A stretch of DNA of 64,000 nucleotides from contig CAZBRS010000030.1 in assembly GCA_964494475.1 (NCBI GenBank), positions 9,918-73,917 on the forward strand. The letters run 5' to 3'. The notes below the pieces were generated by a model. The model was not told where the DNA came from and did no database searches. It worked only from the letters and a program-made list of their open reading frames with translations. Source of the DNA: CAZBRS01 sp964494475 (lineage in GTDB: Bacteria; Myxococcota_A; UBA9042; CAZBRS01). The position numbers were made by a program, and so were the translations under genes. Positions 27,463 through 37,132 of the stretch are shown here, piece by piece. The first letter of the stretch is position 1. Every line of letters starts with the position of its first letter.

Positions 27463-28701
27463 TCAGCGTTGGACGACGTCGTCGCGACCGGGGCCCAGCG
27501 AGACCCAGCTCACGGGGGTGGCGGTGCCCTGCTCGATGGCCTCGACGAAGGCGGCGTAGGGGCCGAGCGCGAGCGTGGCGCCGGCGCTGGGGCCCACGGG
27601 GGGCAGCGCGGCGAAAGGACGGGTGATCGGGATCGCGTGCTCGAGCCTGTGGGGGATGACGTCGGGGTCGGCGTAGGACGTCGCTACCTCGAACCCCTCG
27701 GAGAGCACGGTGAGCACGTCGATCTTGGTCATGACCAGATCGGTCACGCCGTTGATGCGGCAGGCGTAGGCCAGCAGGGGCAGATCGAGCCAGCCGCAGC
27801 GCCGGGGGCGCCCGGTGGTCGAGCCGAACTCGCGCCCGGCGTCGCGCAGGCGCTCGCCCGTGGCGTTCGTGAGCTCGGTCGGGAACGGGCCGTTGCCCAC
27901 GCGCGTGACGTAGGCCTTGAACACGCCGTAGACGCGGTCGATTTCGGTGTAGGGGATGCCCGTGTAGGCCAGCAGGCCGGCGAGGGTGGTGCACGACGAG
28001 GTCACGTAGGGGTACGTGCCGCGGAAGATGTCGAGCAGGGTGCCCTGCGCGCCCTCGGCCAGCACCCGGCGGCCCGACCGCAGGCCCCTGTCCAGCTCGG
28101 GCAGCACGTCGGCGACGAACGGCGCCAGGCGGGCGCCCTGGGCCACCAGCGCGGCCACCAGGTCGCCCTGGCCCTCGCGCATCCAGGCTTCGAGCCCGCG
28201 CACCTCGGCCTGCGCCTCGAGCCGGGCCCGCACCGTGGCGGCGTCGGCCAGGTCGCAGAGGCGCAGGCCCCGGCGACCCACCAGGTCTTCGTAGGCCGGG
28301 CCGATCCCGCGCCCGGTGGTGCCGATGGCGCCGCAGTAGCGACGGTCGACCTCGCGGTGCACGGCCGTGATCACGTTGCACGCGGGGTCGATGCCGAGTC
28401 GACCCGGGGTGAGCTCGGCGCCGAGCGCCGTCACCTTGTCGAGCTCGCCGAGCAGCACCTCGAGGTCGAGCACCACGCCCGGTCCGATCAGGTTCTGCGT
28501 CGCGGGGCGGAAGATGCCCGAGGGGATCAGGTGCAGGACCACCCGTTGTTCGACGCCGCCGTGTCGTACGTAGATGGTGTGTCCGGCGTTGTTGCCGCCC
28601 TGGAACCGGAGCACGACCTCGAAGCCTTCGGCGAAGAGGTCGCAGATCTTCCCCTTGCCCTCGTCCCCCCATTGGAGACCCAGGACCACGGATACGGGCA
28701 T
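27463..28701 (-). CDS. purA: Adenylosuccinate synthetase
   Basis: Catalyses GTP-dependent formation of adenylosuccinate from IMP and aspartate, the first step to AMP. The product has 412 residues, slightly short of the usual 430. The start at 28701 gives MPVSVVLGLQWGDEGKGKIC with the P-loop, then FQGGNNAGHTI, GTTGRGIGPAYED, EGAQGTLLDIFRGTYPYVTS (usual LLDIDHGTYPFVTS, so two residues deviate) and GSTTGRPRRCGWLDL. It is followed by the radical SAM gene, probably in one transcript. Confidence 0.95.
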   Translation of the reverse strand: MPVSVVLGLQWGDEGKGKICDLFAEGFEVVLRFQGGNNAGHTIYVRHGGVEQRVVLHLIPSGIFRPATQNLIGPGVVLDLEVLLGELDKVTALGAELTPGRLGIDPACNVITAVHREVDRRYCGAIGTTGRGIGPAYEDLVGRRGLRLCDLADAATVRARLEAQAEVRGLEAWMREGQGDLVAALVAQGARLAPFVADVLPELDRGLRSGRRVLAEGAQGTLLDIFRGTYPYVTSSCTTLAGLLAYTGIPYTEIDRVYGVFKAYVTRVGNGPFPTELTNATGERLRDAGREFGSTTGRPRRCGWLDLPLLAYACRINGVTDLVMTKIDVLTVLSEGFEVATSYADPDVIPHRLEHAIPITRPFAALPPVGPSAGATLALGPYAAFVEAIEQGTATPVSWVSLGPGRDDVVQR

Positions 28702-28718
28702 GGACGCCTCCCTGCTGT

Positions 28719-29849
28719 TCAGAAATCGAACGAGAGCGACGCGATGACGCTCCAGTCGGCGGGGGAGCCGAAGGTCCCGCTGCCGAAGCCCGAGTATACC
28801 GCGGGGGCCTGCTGGAACAAGGGAACGTGGACCGCCACGCCAGGTCGTAGGAACCACAACGCGAATTTCAGCCCCAGGGTCAGGTAGACCGCGTCGAAGG
28901 GCTCGGCCTCGAACAGGTCGGCGGCCCCGTTGATCTCTGCCATGACGTTCAGGAATCGCCAGGGCGCCAGGGCGGCCACCGCGCCGTACTGCAGGTAGGT
29001 CGCGTTCCCGAGCTCGGTGCCGCTACCCATGGCGAACATCTGCACCAGCTTCAGGTAGCCCTGGAAGTTGAACAGCCAGACGTCGACCCCCGTGACCAGG
29101 TAGGGCGCGAACGACAGGTAGTTCTTTAGGAACTTCGGTCCGGAGAAGATGTTGGCCAGCGCCAGCGTGTTGATGCGGGCGCTGCGCCCGGTGGGGAACG
29201 AAGCCTCCAGGCCGCCCGAGATGCCGTAGCCGATGTCGTCGCCCGCGATCCAGCCGAACTTGGTGTCGAGCGTCAGGTTGCCGAGCGCGAACTCCGTGGA
29301 GCTCGCCGACGTGGTAGCAAAGCCGGCCAGGGGAACGGCCAACTCGACGGAGACCCAGTCGGTGTTGACTTCGACGAACGGCTCGAAGATGAACGACGTG
29401 GCCTCTTCGGGGTCGGCCGCGATGCGAGCGAGCTCGGCCGCGCCCGAGAGCTCCTGGGGCGTCGACTGGTCGATGGCGGCGTCGACGGCCGCGGCCTGCT
29501 CGGCGTCGAGCCCCGGCACGGTGGTGGCGATGAAGGCCTTCAGCGCGGTTCCGCCCTCTTCGGCGGCGTTGGCCATGGCGTCGACCTGCTCGGGCGGCAC
29601 CGAACGCAGCGTGTCGAACACCAGGCGCGCTTCGGGGCTCTGGTCCTCGATCTGCTGCACGGCCTGCCGCGCCAGTGCCTTGACCGGGGCGAACTGGAAC
29701 GTGGTGCCCACCGAGAGGAAGCGGGAACTGCCGGACTCCTTCATGGCCTTCGCTACGAAAAGCCGGCCGCTCGAGAAGAGATCTCGCGCGGCCACGGGGC
29801 CGGCTTGCAGGCTCACGAGCAGCAGGACTACGGGCAGTGCGCGTCGCAT
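28719..29849 (-). CDS. Predicted outer-membrane beta-barrel protein
   Basis: Family not recognised; 376 residues. It has a signal peptide (MRRALPVVLLLVSLQAGPVA) and a helical Ala/Glu-rich region to about residue 160. Alternating strands follow, such as FVEVNTDWVSVELAVPLAGF, LTLDTKFGWIAG and YGISGGLEASFPTG, and the chain ends SLSFDF with a terminal Phe, the usual signal for outer-membrane barrel insertion. It is upstream of purA with an 18-base gap; no functional link is evident. Confidence 0.7.
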   Translation of the reverse strand: MRRALPVVLLLVSLQAGPVAARDLFSSGRLFVAKAMKESGSSRFLSVGTTFQFAPVKALARQAVQQIEDQSPEARLVFDTLRSVPPEQVDAMANAAEEGGTALKAFIATTVPGLDAEQAAAVDAAIDQSTPQELSGAAELARIAADPEEATSFIFEPFVEVNTDWVSVELAVPLAGFATTSASSTEFALGNLTLDTKFGWIAGDDIGYGISGGLEASFPTGRSARINTLALANIFSGPKFLKNYLSFAPYLVTGVDVWLFNFQGYLKLVQMFAMGSGTELGNATYLQYGAVAALAPWRFLNVMAEINGAADLFEAEPFDAVYLTLGLKFALWFLRPGVAVHVPLFQQAPAVYSGFGSGTFGSPADWSVIASLSFDF

Positions 29850-29898
29850 GGCGGCCCTCGTCGGGAAGCCCCCGAACGGTAGCAGAAATCCACGCCGG

Positions 29899-29928
29899 TT
29901 GACAGCCCCGCCCCTCGCTGCCTATGAT
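29899..29928 (+). promoter_or_regulatory. Promoter placing the yciO-like gene on a leaderless mRNA
   Basis: TTGACA (29899-29904), 18 bases, TATGAT (29923-29928). The ATG at 29937 is only 8 bases after the -10 box and has no Shine-Dalgarno, so transcription should start at or next to the A of ATG. Confidence 0.6.
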
Positions 29929-29936
29929 GCGGCGCC

Positions 29937-30551
29937 ATGCTGATTCGCGTCGATCCAGAGGTCCCCGAGCACTGGGTGCTCCATCGCGCCGTACAGATGT
30001 TGCGCGACGGAGCGGTCGGCGTCATCCCCACCGATACGGTGTACGCCCTGGCGGTCTCCATCTCGCACAAGGAGGCCATCCGCCGCATCTACGAGTTGAA
30101 GGAGCTCGACGAGAAGAAGCCGCTCTCGATCATCGTCTCGGACTTCGCCCAGGCCGCGCGCTACACGAACGGCATCCCCACGCCCGCGTTCAAGGTGCTG
30201 AAGCGAGCCCTGCCGGGGCCCTTCACCTTCATCTTCGGGGCCTCCAAGGAGATCCCCAAGCTCATGCTGCGCGACAACCGCCGCACCATCGGGCTGCGCA
30301 TGCCCAACCACCCCATCCCCCTGGCCATCGTCGCCGAGCTCGACGAGCCCCTGCTCGTCACCAGCTTCAGGAGCGCGGGCGACGCCTACGTGGTCGACGC
30401 CGTCGAGATCGAAGAGAGCATGGGCAAGCGCCTCGACTTCGTCATCGACGGCGGGCCCATCGTGCCCGAGCCGTCCACCATCATCGACTTCACCGGCGGC
30501 GAGCCCGTGGTCCTTCGCGAGGGCAAGGGCGATCCGTGGTCCGTGCTGTGA
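29937..30551 (+). CDS. YciO/Sua5-family protein (YrdC fold)
   Basis: Protein of 204 residues with the YrdC/Sua5 fold. Core motifs: GVIPTDTVYALAVSISHKEA, IYELKELDEKKPLSIIVSDF and LPGPFTFIFGAS, with RTIGLRMPNHP and LLVTSFRSAGD. Sua5/TsaC makes threonylcarbamoyl-AMP for the t6A tRNA modification; YciO-type paralogues share the fold but their role is less certain. Length and the KPLS variant favour the YciO group. The stop overlaps the next GTG start. It appears to be translated from a leaderless message. Confidence 0.82.
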   Translation: MLIRVDPEVPEHWVLHRAVQMLRDGAVGVIPTDTVYALAVSISHKEAIRRIYELKELDEKKPLSIIVSDFAQAARYTNGIPTPAFKVLKRALPGPFTFIFGASKEIPKLMLRDNRRTIGLRMPNHPIPLAIVAELDEPLLVTSFRSAGDAYVVDAVEIEESMGKRLDFVIDGGPIVPEPSTIIDFTGGEPVVLREGKGDPWSVL

Positions 30552-31210
30552 CACCCCCCTTCCCGCTGGTCATCTTCGACGTCGACGGCACGCTGGTCGA
30601 CGACACCGTGTTCGTGTGGGAGACCCTGCACCGCCACTTCGGCTCCGATCCCGTCGCCATCCGCGAGGCCATGGACGGCTACCTGGCGGGCCGCATCTCG
30701 TACGCCCAGTGGTTCGAGCACGACATCCACTTCCTGAAGAAGGGCGGCGCCACGCGCGACACCATCGACGAGGCGCTCACGGGCATGCGCCTCATGGAGG
30801 GCGCCCGCGAGACCCTCGACGCGCTCGTCGCGGCCGGGGTCACCGTGGCGGTCATCTCGGGCAGCCTCGACCTGGTGCTGACGCGCTTTTTCGGCCAAGA
30901 CCTCCCGTTCTCGGACGTGTTCATCAACCGCATCGGCTTCGACGCAGAGGGCCGAATCGCGTCGTGGACGCCCACGCCCTTCGACATGGACCACAAGGCC
31001 GAGGGGCTGCTCGAGCTCAGTCGGCGCCACGGCGTGCCGCCTGAGCGCATCGCCTTCGTCGGCGACAACTTCAACGATGTCTCGATCGCCCGCCTCGCCG
31101 GGCGCTCCATCGCCTTCAACGCCAAGTCGCGGCGCCTGATGGCGGTGGCCTCCGTGACGATCCTCGAGCGGGATCTGCGCCTGACTCTTCCGTTTCTTCT
31201 TTCCGAGTGA
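30548..31210 (+). CDS. HAD-family phosphatase, phosphoserine-phosphatase-like
   Basis: Hydrolase of 220 residues. The GTG start at 30548 overlaps the upstream TGA and gives the family start just before motif I, VIFDVDGTLVDD. Motif II is in VAVISGSLDLVLTRFFG, the conserved Lys in DMDHKAEGL, and motif III in IAFVGDNFNDVSIARLAG. The alpha-helical cap after motif I fits subclass IB, as in SerB. Substrate is not identifiable. It is translationally coupled to the YciO-like gene. Confidence 0.85.
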   Translation: MTPPFPLVIFDVDGTLVDDTVFVWETLHRHFGSDPVAIREAMDGYLAGRISYAQWFEHDIHFLKKGGATRDTIDEALTGMRLMEGARETLDALVAAGVTVAVISGSLDLVLTRFFGQDLPFSDVFINRIGFDAEGRIASWTPTPFDMDHKAEGLLELSRRHGVPPERIAFVGDNFNDVSIARLAGRSIAFNAKSRRLMAVASVTILERDLRLTLPFLLSE

Positions 31211-31223
31211 CGCGCGCGCGCCG

Positions 31224-32318
31224 CTACCTCGGGTCGAGCACGATGGTATGATCGGAGCCGGGCACCTGGGGGCCCTGCATGGCCAGCACGACCGCGGTCG
31301 CCACGCCCCCCGCGACGACGGCCCCGGTGCCTGTCCAGAACCACCACGCCTTGTACCAGGGGCGGCTCGACTCCACGGTCGCGACCACGGGCGCCGCGGT
31401 CGCGATGGACGGCCTGTAGTCGATCTGCACGGTCTCGCCGGCGGCCACCGAGACCGACTTGATCAGCTTGCCGGCCCCCGCGACCTCGACCACCACGCGG
31501 TGACTGCCCGCGGGGATCTCCGCGTCGAAGGGGATGATGCCGACCTCGACGCCGTCGAGCTCGACGCGCGCGCCGAAGTGCCCGGAGACCTTGAGGATGG
31601 CGCCCGATGCGGTCAACTCGGCGAACACGTCGTAGCTCTGGCCGGCGGCGACCGTGACGGTCTCGGCGTAGGGCATGAAGCCGCGCTTCTCGACCCGCAC
31701 CTCGTACGTTCCGGGCGGGACCTCGAGCGGTTCGCCGAGGGGGACCAGACCCACCTCGATGCTCTCGACCACGACCCTGGCGCCGTCGGTGGACGAGACC
31801 ACGTTGACCATCGCGACCTGCGACTTGTCGACGGACTCGGCGTCCTTCACCTTGTAGGTCAGGCTCATGCCGGGCAGCACGAAGAGGGAGCGCTTGAACA
31901 CGGCGCGTTCGCCCCCGTTCTTGACCTCCAGCAGGTGCTTGCCGGGATCGACCGTGATATCGAGCGGGAGCGGGCCGATCGCCCTCCCGTCGACGTAGGC
32001 GACCAATCCGGACGCGCGGGTCTCGAGGCGGACCACGCCGCCCGACGCGACCAGATCGGCGATGACGTCGACAACGGCGCCGGCCTCGATGTCGACCTCC
32101 TGCACGAAGTCGACGAACCCGGGCTTCGCGAGCTTGACCTTGTAGCGGCCGGGGGCGACCTGCAGCCCGTCGACCAGGGGGGTCGTCCCGACCTTCTCGC
32201 CGTTCAACAAGACATCGGCCCCGTCGGTGCCCGCCAGAACCGTAATCGTCCCGTTGAGCCCCGCGAGAGCGGCGCCGCTGCCGCAAATAACGAGAATTGC
32301 AATAATTGACCGAAGCAT
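31224..32318 (-). CDS. PEGA-repeat membrane protein
   Basis: Envelope protein of 364 residues. The start at 32318 gives a signal peptide (MLRSIIAILVICGSGAALA) and is preferred to in-frame upstream codons. Four PEGA-type beta repeats of about 70 residues follow, with cores such as DVLLNGEKVGTTPL and YEVRVEKRGF, each around a PG-Y-V turn. A C-terminal membrane segment (WWFWTGTGAVVAGGVATAVV) anchors it. PEGA domains are common on surface or periplasmic proteins; ligand unknown. It is divergent from the TPR operon. Confidence 0.82.
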   Translation of the reverse strand: MLRSIIAILVICGSGAALAGLNGTITVLAGTDGADVLLNGEKVGTTPLVDGLQVAPGRYKVKLAKPGFVDFVQEVDIEAGAVVDVIADLVASGGVVRLETRASGLVAYVDGRAIGPLPLDITVDPGKHLLEVKNGGERAVFKRSLFVLPGMSLTYKVKDAESVDKSQVAMVNVVSSTDGARVVVESIEVGLVPLGEPLEVPPGTYEVRVEKRGFMPYAETVTVAAGQSYDVFAELTASGAILKVSGHFGARVELDGVEVGIIPFDAEIPAGSHRVVVEVAGAGKLIKSVSVAAGETVQIDYRPSIATAAPVVATVESSRPWYKAWWFWTGTGAVVAGGVATAVVLAMQGPQVPGSDHTIVLDPR

Positions 32319-32386
32319 GCGACACCCTGCCGCGGCGTTCTCAGGCGAGGTTAGCCAAGAAACCAAAGGAAGTCAAAGCTATAGTC

Positions 32387-32415
32387 TTGACACGGGGCAC
32401 GCCCGCGTCTAGTGT
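32387..32415 (+). promoter_or_regulatory. Putative promoter of the TPR/AgmX operon
   Basis: TTGACA (32387-32392), 17 bases, TAGTGT (32410-32415), ending 38 bases before the first start codon. Confidence 0.55.
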
Positions 32416-32453
32416 GGGGTGACCGAGTGTAGACTGCCTTCGGTGTCACCGTG

Positions 32454-33995
32454 ATGCTGACCAAGAAGATCCTCCTTTCGTTCGTGCTTCTCGCGTGGTC
32501 CGGGGTTGCCCTCGCGCAGCAGGGGGAGGGCGCGCTGCTGCAGCGCGACGACTTCCAGAAGCTCCTCGACGAGGGGCGAACGCTGCTGTCGAACGGCGAC
32601 ACATCGGGCGCCTGTCCCCAATTCCACTACATCCTCAAGAACGGCGTCAACAACGAGACGTACTTCTACCTGGCCGAGGTCGAGCTCGCCCGGTGCCTGT
32701 ACGAAAAGGGGCTGCCACTGTCGTCGTACCTCGTGGTCAACCGCGTGGTCGATGCCGGCGCGGCGCACCCGGGGTACGTGGCCGTCATCCCGTTGCTGCT
32801 CCAACTGTCCACGCTCCTCGAGGGCGACACCAGCCTGCTCGAGCGCCTGGCTGCCTACGACGAGAAGGACGTGCCCGAGAACGCGCGCGACCGGGTCAAC
32901 TTCCTCGCCGGCCGCTTCGCTTACGTGCGGGGCGATCTCGAGGTCGCCGAAGCGCGCCTGCTGCGCGTGGGCACCGCCGATGAAGAGCTCTACCTCCGCG
33001 CCAAATTCCTCGGCGCCGTCGTCTACGTGCGCCAGGGCAACGCCGGCAAGGCGCTCGAGGCGTTCAAGGACATCCTGAGGTTCCGCGAGGGCAGCGGGGT
33101 CCGCACCGACTTCGCCGAGAAGATCTACGAGCGCACCTACCTCAACATGGCGCGCCTGTTCTATTCGGTGAACGACTTCGAGACGGCCATCAAGTACTAC
33201 GCCAAGATCGAGCAGGAGTCCGAGTTCTGGGTCCAGACGCTCTTCGAGGCGAGCTGGGCCTACTTCCGCCTCGGAGACTACTCGAAGGCCATGGGCAACC
33301 TGTGGACCATCTCGAGCCCCTACTTCGAAGACGAGTTCTACCCCGAGGCCTTCCTCATCGAGGCCAACATCCTGTTCGAGCGCTGCCACTACGACGAGGC
33401 GCTCGACATCGTCACGCGTTTCCACGAGCAGTACTACAAGCTCTACACCGAGCTGAAGACCCAGTTGAAGAAGTACGAAGATCCGAACGAGTTCTACTTC
33501 TACCTGGCGCGCCTCTCCCGGCAGGGCGGCAACATGTCGCTCGAGCTGAAGCGCATCTTCAACGCGGCCTTCGTGAACCAGAACATCAAGCGCCTGCTCG
33601 GCATGGTCGTACGCATCAGCGACGAGATGAAGCGGGTCGAAGAGCTCACCAAGAACCCGCTCTGGAACGATCTGGCGTCCGAGACGCTCGTCGAGATCGG
33701 GTCGTACCGCGATCTGCTGGTGGGCGAGGCCGGCGACCAGACCAAGACGCGCCTGCGCGAAGTCTACTCCGAGATCAAGGGGCTGCTCGCCAAGGGCATC
33801 AAGCTGAAGATCGAGACCATCAACGCGCGCAAGAAGATCCCCGAGCAGGGCGCCATCGGCAAGACGGTCATCGACCCGGGCACCGTGACCCCGGCCGACC
33901 ACCAGTTCTTCCCGTTCGACGGCGAGTACTGGCGCGACGAGCTCGACAGCTACTACTTCGTCATCGAATCCGTCTGCCCCTCCCAGCAGCCGTAG
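32454..33995 (+). CDS. Exported TPR-repeat protein, first gene of the AgmX operon
   Basis: Predicted periplasmic protein of 513 residues, with a signal peptide MLTKKILLSFVLLAWSGVALA (a GTG three bases upstream is a less likely start). The body is helical repeats of TPR type, for example LAGRFAYVRGDLEVAEARLL, YLNMARLFYSVNDFETAIKY and ASWAYFRLGDYSKAMGNLWT. It is the first of six co-directional genes with short gaps, which resemble the GltC/D/E-type TPR components of myxobacterial trans-envelope complexes. Assignment to a specific subunit is not possible by eye. Confidence 0.78.
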   Translation: MLTKKILLSFVLLAWSGVALAQQGEGALLQRDDFQKLLDEGRTLLSNGDTSGACPQFHYILKNGVNNETYFYLAEVELARCLYEKGLPLSSYLVVNRVVDAGAAHPGYVAVIPLLLQLSTLLEGDTSLLERLAAYDEKDVPENARDRVNFLAGRFAYVRGDLEVAEARLLRVGTADEELYLRAKFLGAVVYVRQGNAGKALEAFKDILRFREGSGVRTDFAEKIYERTYLNMARLFYSVNDFETAIKYYAKIEQESEFWVQTLFEASWAYFRLGDYSKAMGNLWTISSPYFEDEFYPEAFLIEANILFERCHYDEALDIVTRFHEQYYKLYTELKTQLKKYEDPNEFYFYLARLSRQGGNMSLELKRIFNAAFVNQNIKRLLGMVVRISDEMKRVEELTKNPLWNDLASETLVEIGSYRDLLVGEAGDQTKTRLREVYSEIKGLLAKGIKLKIETINARKKIPEQGAIGKTVIDPGTVTPADHQFFPFDGEYWRDELDSYYFVIESVCPSQQP

Positions 33996-34012
33996 CAAGA
34001 AGGAGGATCGCG

Positions 34013-37000
34013 ATGCACCGCACGATCGCTCTCGTCGCGGCCTGGCTCGTCTCCACGGCGCTGTTTGCGCAGTCCAAGGGCGAGTTCGACAGCCAGGGCG
34101 TGCGAACGTTCAAGCGCGCCGAGGCCAAGGCCGAGGCCACCGGCGGACCGGCGGCCGGCGCCGACGTCAATCCGTGGCTGAAGACCCAGTCGCGCGAGCT
34201 CGAGGCTCTCGACAACGAGATCGAGGCCGTCAGGCAGCTCATCGAGATGTCCGACCCGACCGACGTCGAGGTCCCCGACTACTACATGCGCCTCGCCGAC
34301 CTCTACTGGGAGAAGTCCCTCTGGTACGAAAACCAACTCTTCTCCGAGGCGCTGGCCAGCGAGCGCGATCAGGCCGAGCGGTCCGGCGACGCCGTGGCGC
34401 TGCAAAAGGCCCTGGCGCGCGAGACCGAGTACAAGGGGCTGATGGGTCAGTGGCGCGAGCAGACGGTCGAGACGTACAAGAGCATCGCCCAGCAGTATCC
34501 GAACCAGCCGAACATCGACGCCGTCTACTACTACCTGGGCATCTACCTGAACGCCCTGGGGCGGGCCGACGAGGGTCGCGACTACTATATTCGCGTCGTC
34601 ACCGAGTTCCCCAAGAGCCGCCTCTTCCCCGACGCGCTCTACAACATCGGCGAGAGCTTCTTCCACGGCGACGACTTCGAGAGCGCGCTCAAATTCTACG
34701 AGCGCGTCGAGATCTTCACCGACAGCCACGTCTACCTGCTCGCGCTCTACAAGAAGGCGTGGTGCTACTTCAACATGGCCGAGTACGACACGTCGTTCAA
34801 GGCGTTCGTGAAGACCGTCAAGGCCACCGACGCCTACCTGCAAAAGACGGGCAAGGGCAAGCTCGACCTCCGCGAAGAAGCCCTGCGCGACCTCGTGCTC
34901 ACCTATTCGCAGGTGGGCAAGCCCGAGAACGCCGCCAAGACGTTCGAGATGATCGCTCCCGACAAGCACCAGGAGCTCACGCAGCGCCTGGCGCGCGTCT
35001 ACTACGAGCAGGGCGAGTACGACAAGTCGAACCTCGTCCTCAAGCTGCTCATGAAAGAGAACGCCGACAGCTTCAAGCTGCTCACGTTCCAGCGCATGAT
35101 CGTCGACAACACGAACAAGAAGGGCGTCATGAACAAGACGGTCGAGGAGGTGCAGCGCCTCATCGGCCTCTACGACAAGTTCGAGACGCAGACGCCTCCC
35201 GACGTGCTCAAGCAGGAGCGCGACCTCGTGTCGCAACAACTGCGCGAGCTCGCCACGTCGTACCACGACGCGGGTCGCACGACGCAGAATCCAAAAATCC
35301 TGAACATGGCGCACCTCCTGTACGAGGTGTACTTCAAGATGTTCCCGTCCGACGAGTTCACCCAGGACATGGCCACCAACTACTCGGTGCTGCTCCTGAA
35401 CCTCGAACTCTACGACAAGGCCGTGGTCCAGTTCGAGCGCCTGCTCGGCATGAAGCTGAGCAAGGAGCAGGAGAAGATGGCCTCGCACGGCGCCGTGCTC
35501 TGCTACTTCCAGCTCTACGACATCTCGTCGCTGAAGGTGGCCGACGACGACGACGTGGAGAAGCAGGAGCCCAAGGAGATTCCGGACAGCTTCAAGCGCT
35601 TCGTAACGGCCTGCGATCGCTTCGCGGCGGTCTCCGACGAGAGCGATGAAGACCACATCGAGGCGCGGTTCGCCGCCGCCAAGATCCTGTTCGACTACAA
35701 TCACTTCCCCGACGCGGCCAAGCGATTCCAGGACATCGCGATCCAGCACCCCAAGAGTGAGCGCTCGCCCCTGTCCGCGCGCCTCATCCTGGCCAGCTAC
35801 AACCTCGGTCACGACATCGACAACCTGAACGTGTGGGCGTCCAAGCTGAAGGCCGTCCCCGACGTCATGACGCCCGAGCTCGCGGTCATCATCAAGCGCA
35901 TCGAGGACCAGGCCGAGTTCAACCGCTGCTTCGCGTACGAGCAGGAGAAACAGCACGAGAAGGCGGCCCTCTGCTTCCTGCAATACACGCAGAAGTTCCC
36001 CGACTCGATCATCCTCGACAAGGCCCTCTACAACTCGGCCATCAACTACAACCGCGCGCGGCAGATGGAGAAAGCCATTACGGCCCTGGGCGAGCTCTAC
36101 AACCGCGCTCGCAAGTCCGACATCCGGCCCAGCGCCCTGTTCGCCCTGGCCGAGATCTACCGAGAGGCGGCCGTCTATTCCGAGTCGGCCAAGTTCTACG
36201 AGATCTACGTGGCGAACCACCCCCAGCACAAGAACGTCGAGAAGGCGCTGCAGTACGCCTCGGTGTTCCGCAAGGCCCTTGGCGAGCACGACAAGGCCAT
36301 CAAGAACTACCAGTCCTACATGCAGAAGTTCCCGAAGAGCGAGAAGATCCCCAACGTCGACTTCGACATCGGCATGATCTACATGACCCAGAAGAAGTGG
36401 GACAAGGCCATCGACCACTTCCAGAAGTTCGTGAAGCGCTACCCCGATCAGCCCGACCTGGCGCTCGCCGCCAGGTTGCAGATCGCCAAGTCCTGGGACG
36501 CTCGCAAGAGCTCCAAGGAGACGCGCAAGGCCTACGAGGCCGTCGTCGCCGCGTTCGAGGCGCTCTCCGAGCCCGAGCAGCAGAAGCTGACCCAGGGCTA
36601 CGCCACGGTCGCCGAGGCTCGCTTCCTGCTCGGCGAGTTCGTGCTGGCCGAGTACGCCGCGGTCAAGATGACCTCCGCCAACCTCGAGAAGGCGCTCGGC
36701 GAGAAGCTCGACATCATCGCGCGCGCCAAGCCCATCTTCCAGCAGGTCTACGAGATGCAGCAGCCCAACTGGATGATCGCGGCCACCGACCGGCTGGGTT
36801 GGGCCTACGAGCAGCTCTCGGACACGATCGAGAACGCTCCGCTCCCGCGCAACCTGAACGAGGAGCAGCTCGAGATCTACCGCGCCGATCTGGCCGAGAA
36901 GTCCGAGAAGATCCGCGCCATGGCCGTCGAAGCGTACAAGAAGAGCCTCGACGAGGCCATCCGCTTCAAGTGGTTCAACGACTACTCGAATCACGCCGAG

Positions 37001-37132
37001 CGCAACCTCGCGAAGCTCGACTTCTCGTACAAGTTCACGAAGGAAGCCCGCGCGAAGCCGGTTCAGGAGCGAACCGGCGGATACCCCTACTCGTTCGTGC
37101 GGGCGCAACTCGGGACGGGGCTTGAGCTATGA
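34013..37132 (+). CDS. Large exported TPR protein (GltD/AgmU-like in size and context)
   Basis: Predicted periplasmic scaffold of 1039 residues. A very strong site (AAGGAGGATCGCG) precedes the ATG and a signal peptide (MHRTIALVAAWLVSTALFAQ). Almost the whole protein is TPR-like helices, for example IDAVYYYLGIYLNALGRADE, YNIGESFFHGDDFESALKFY and DIGMIYMTQKKWDKAIDHFQ. Size and position fit the large TPR subunit of Glt/Nfs-type envelope machines, but this is inference from architecture. It overlaps the next gene by ATGA. Confidence 0.78.
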   Translation: MHRTIALVAAWLVSTALFAQSKGEFDSQGVRTFKRAEAKAEATGGPAAGADVNPWLKTQSRELEALDNEIEAVRQLIEMSDPTDVEVPDYYMRLADLYWEKSLWYENQLFSEALASERDQAERSGDAVALQKALARETEYKGLMGQWREQTVETYKSIAQQYPNQPNIDAVYYYLGIYLNALGRADEGRDYYIRVVTEFPKSRLFPDALYNIGESFFHGDDFESALKFYERVEIFTDSHVYLLALYKKAWCYFNMAEYDTSFKAFVKTVKATDAYLQKTGKGKLDLREEALRDLVLTYSQVGKPENAAKTFEMIAPDKHQELTQRLARVYYEQGEYDKSNLVLKLLMKENADSFKLLTFQRMIVDNTNKKGVMNKTVEEVQRLIGLYDKFETQTPPDVLKQERDLVSQQLRELATSYHDAGRTTQNPKILNMAHLLYEVYFKMFPSDEFTQDMATNYSVLLLNLELYDKAVVQFERLLGMKLSKEQEKMASHGAVLCYFQLYDISSLKVADDDDVEKQEPKEIPDSFKRFVTACDRFAAVSDESDEDHIEARFAAAKILFDYNHFPDAAKRFQDIAIQHPKSERSPLSARLILASYNLGHDIDNLNVWASKLKAVPDVMTPELAVIIKRIEDQAEFNRCFAYEQEKQHEKAALCFLQYTQKFPDSIILDKALYNSAINYNRARQMEKAITALGELYNRARKSDIRPSALFALAEIYREAAVYSESAKFYEIYVANHPQHKNVEKALQYASVFRKALGEHDKAIKNYQSYMQKFPKSEKIPNVDFDIGMIYMTQKKWDKAIDHFQKFVKRYPDQPDLALAARLQIAKSWDARKSSKETRKAYEAVVAAFEALSEPEQQKLTQGYATVAEARFLLGEFVLAEYAAVKMTSANLEKALGEKLDIIARAKPIFQQVYEMQQPNWMIAATDRLGWAYEQLSDTIENAPLPRNLNEEQLEIYRADLAEKSEKIRAMAVEAYKKSLDEAIRFKWFNDYSNHAERNLAKLDFSYKFTKEARAKPVQERTGGYPYSFVRAQLGTGLEL

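Noticed and set aside
32341..32376. Minus-strand promoter for the PEGA gene (TTGACT with CTAACC)
   Set aside because: The -35 is acceptable but the -10 is poor, so it was not listed as a feature.
33953..37108. Long minus-strand open frame (1051 codons) opposite the large TPR gene
   Set aside because: Shadow of biased third positions. The plus strand has a strong Shine-Dalgarno, a signal peptide and TPR repeats.
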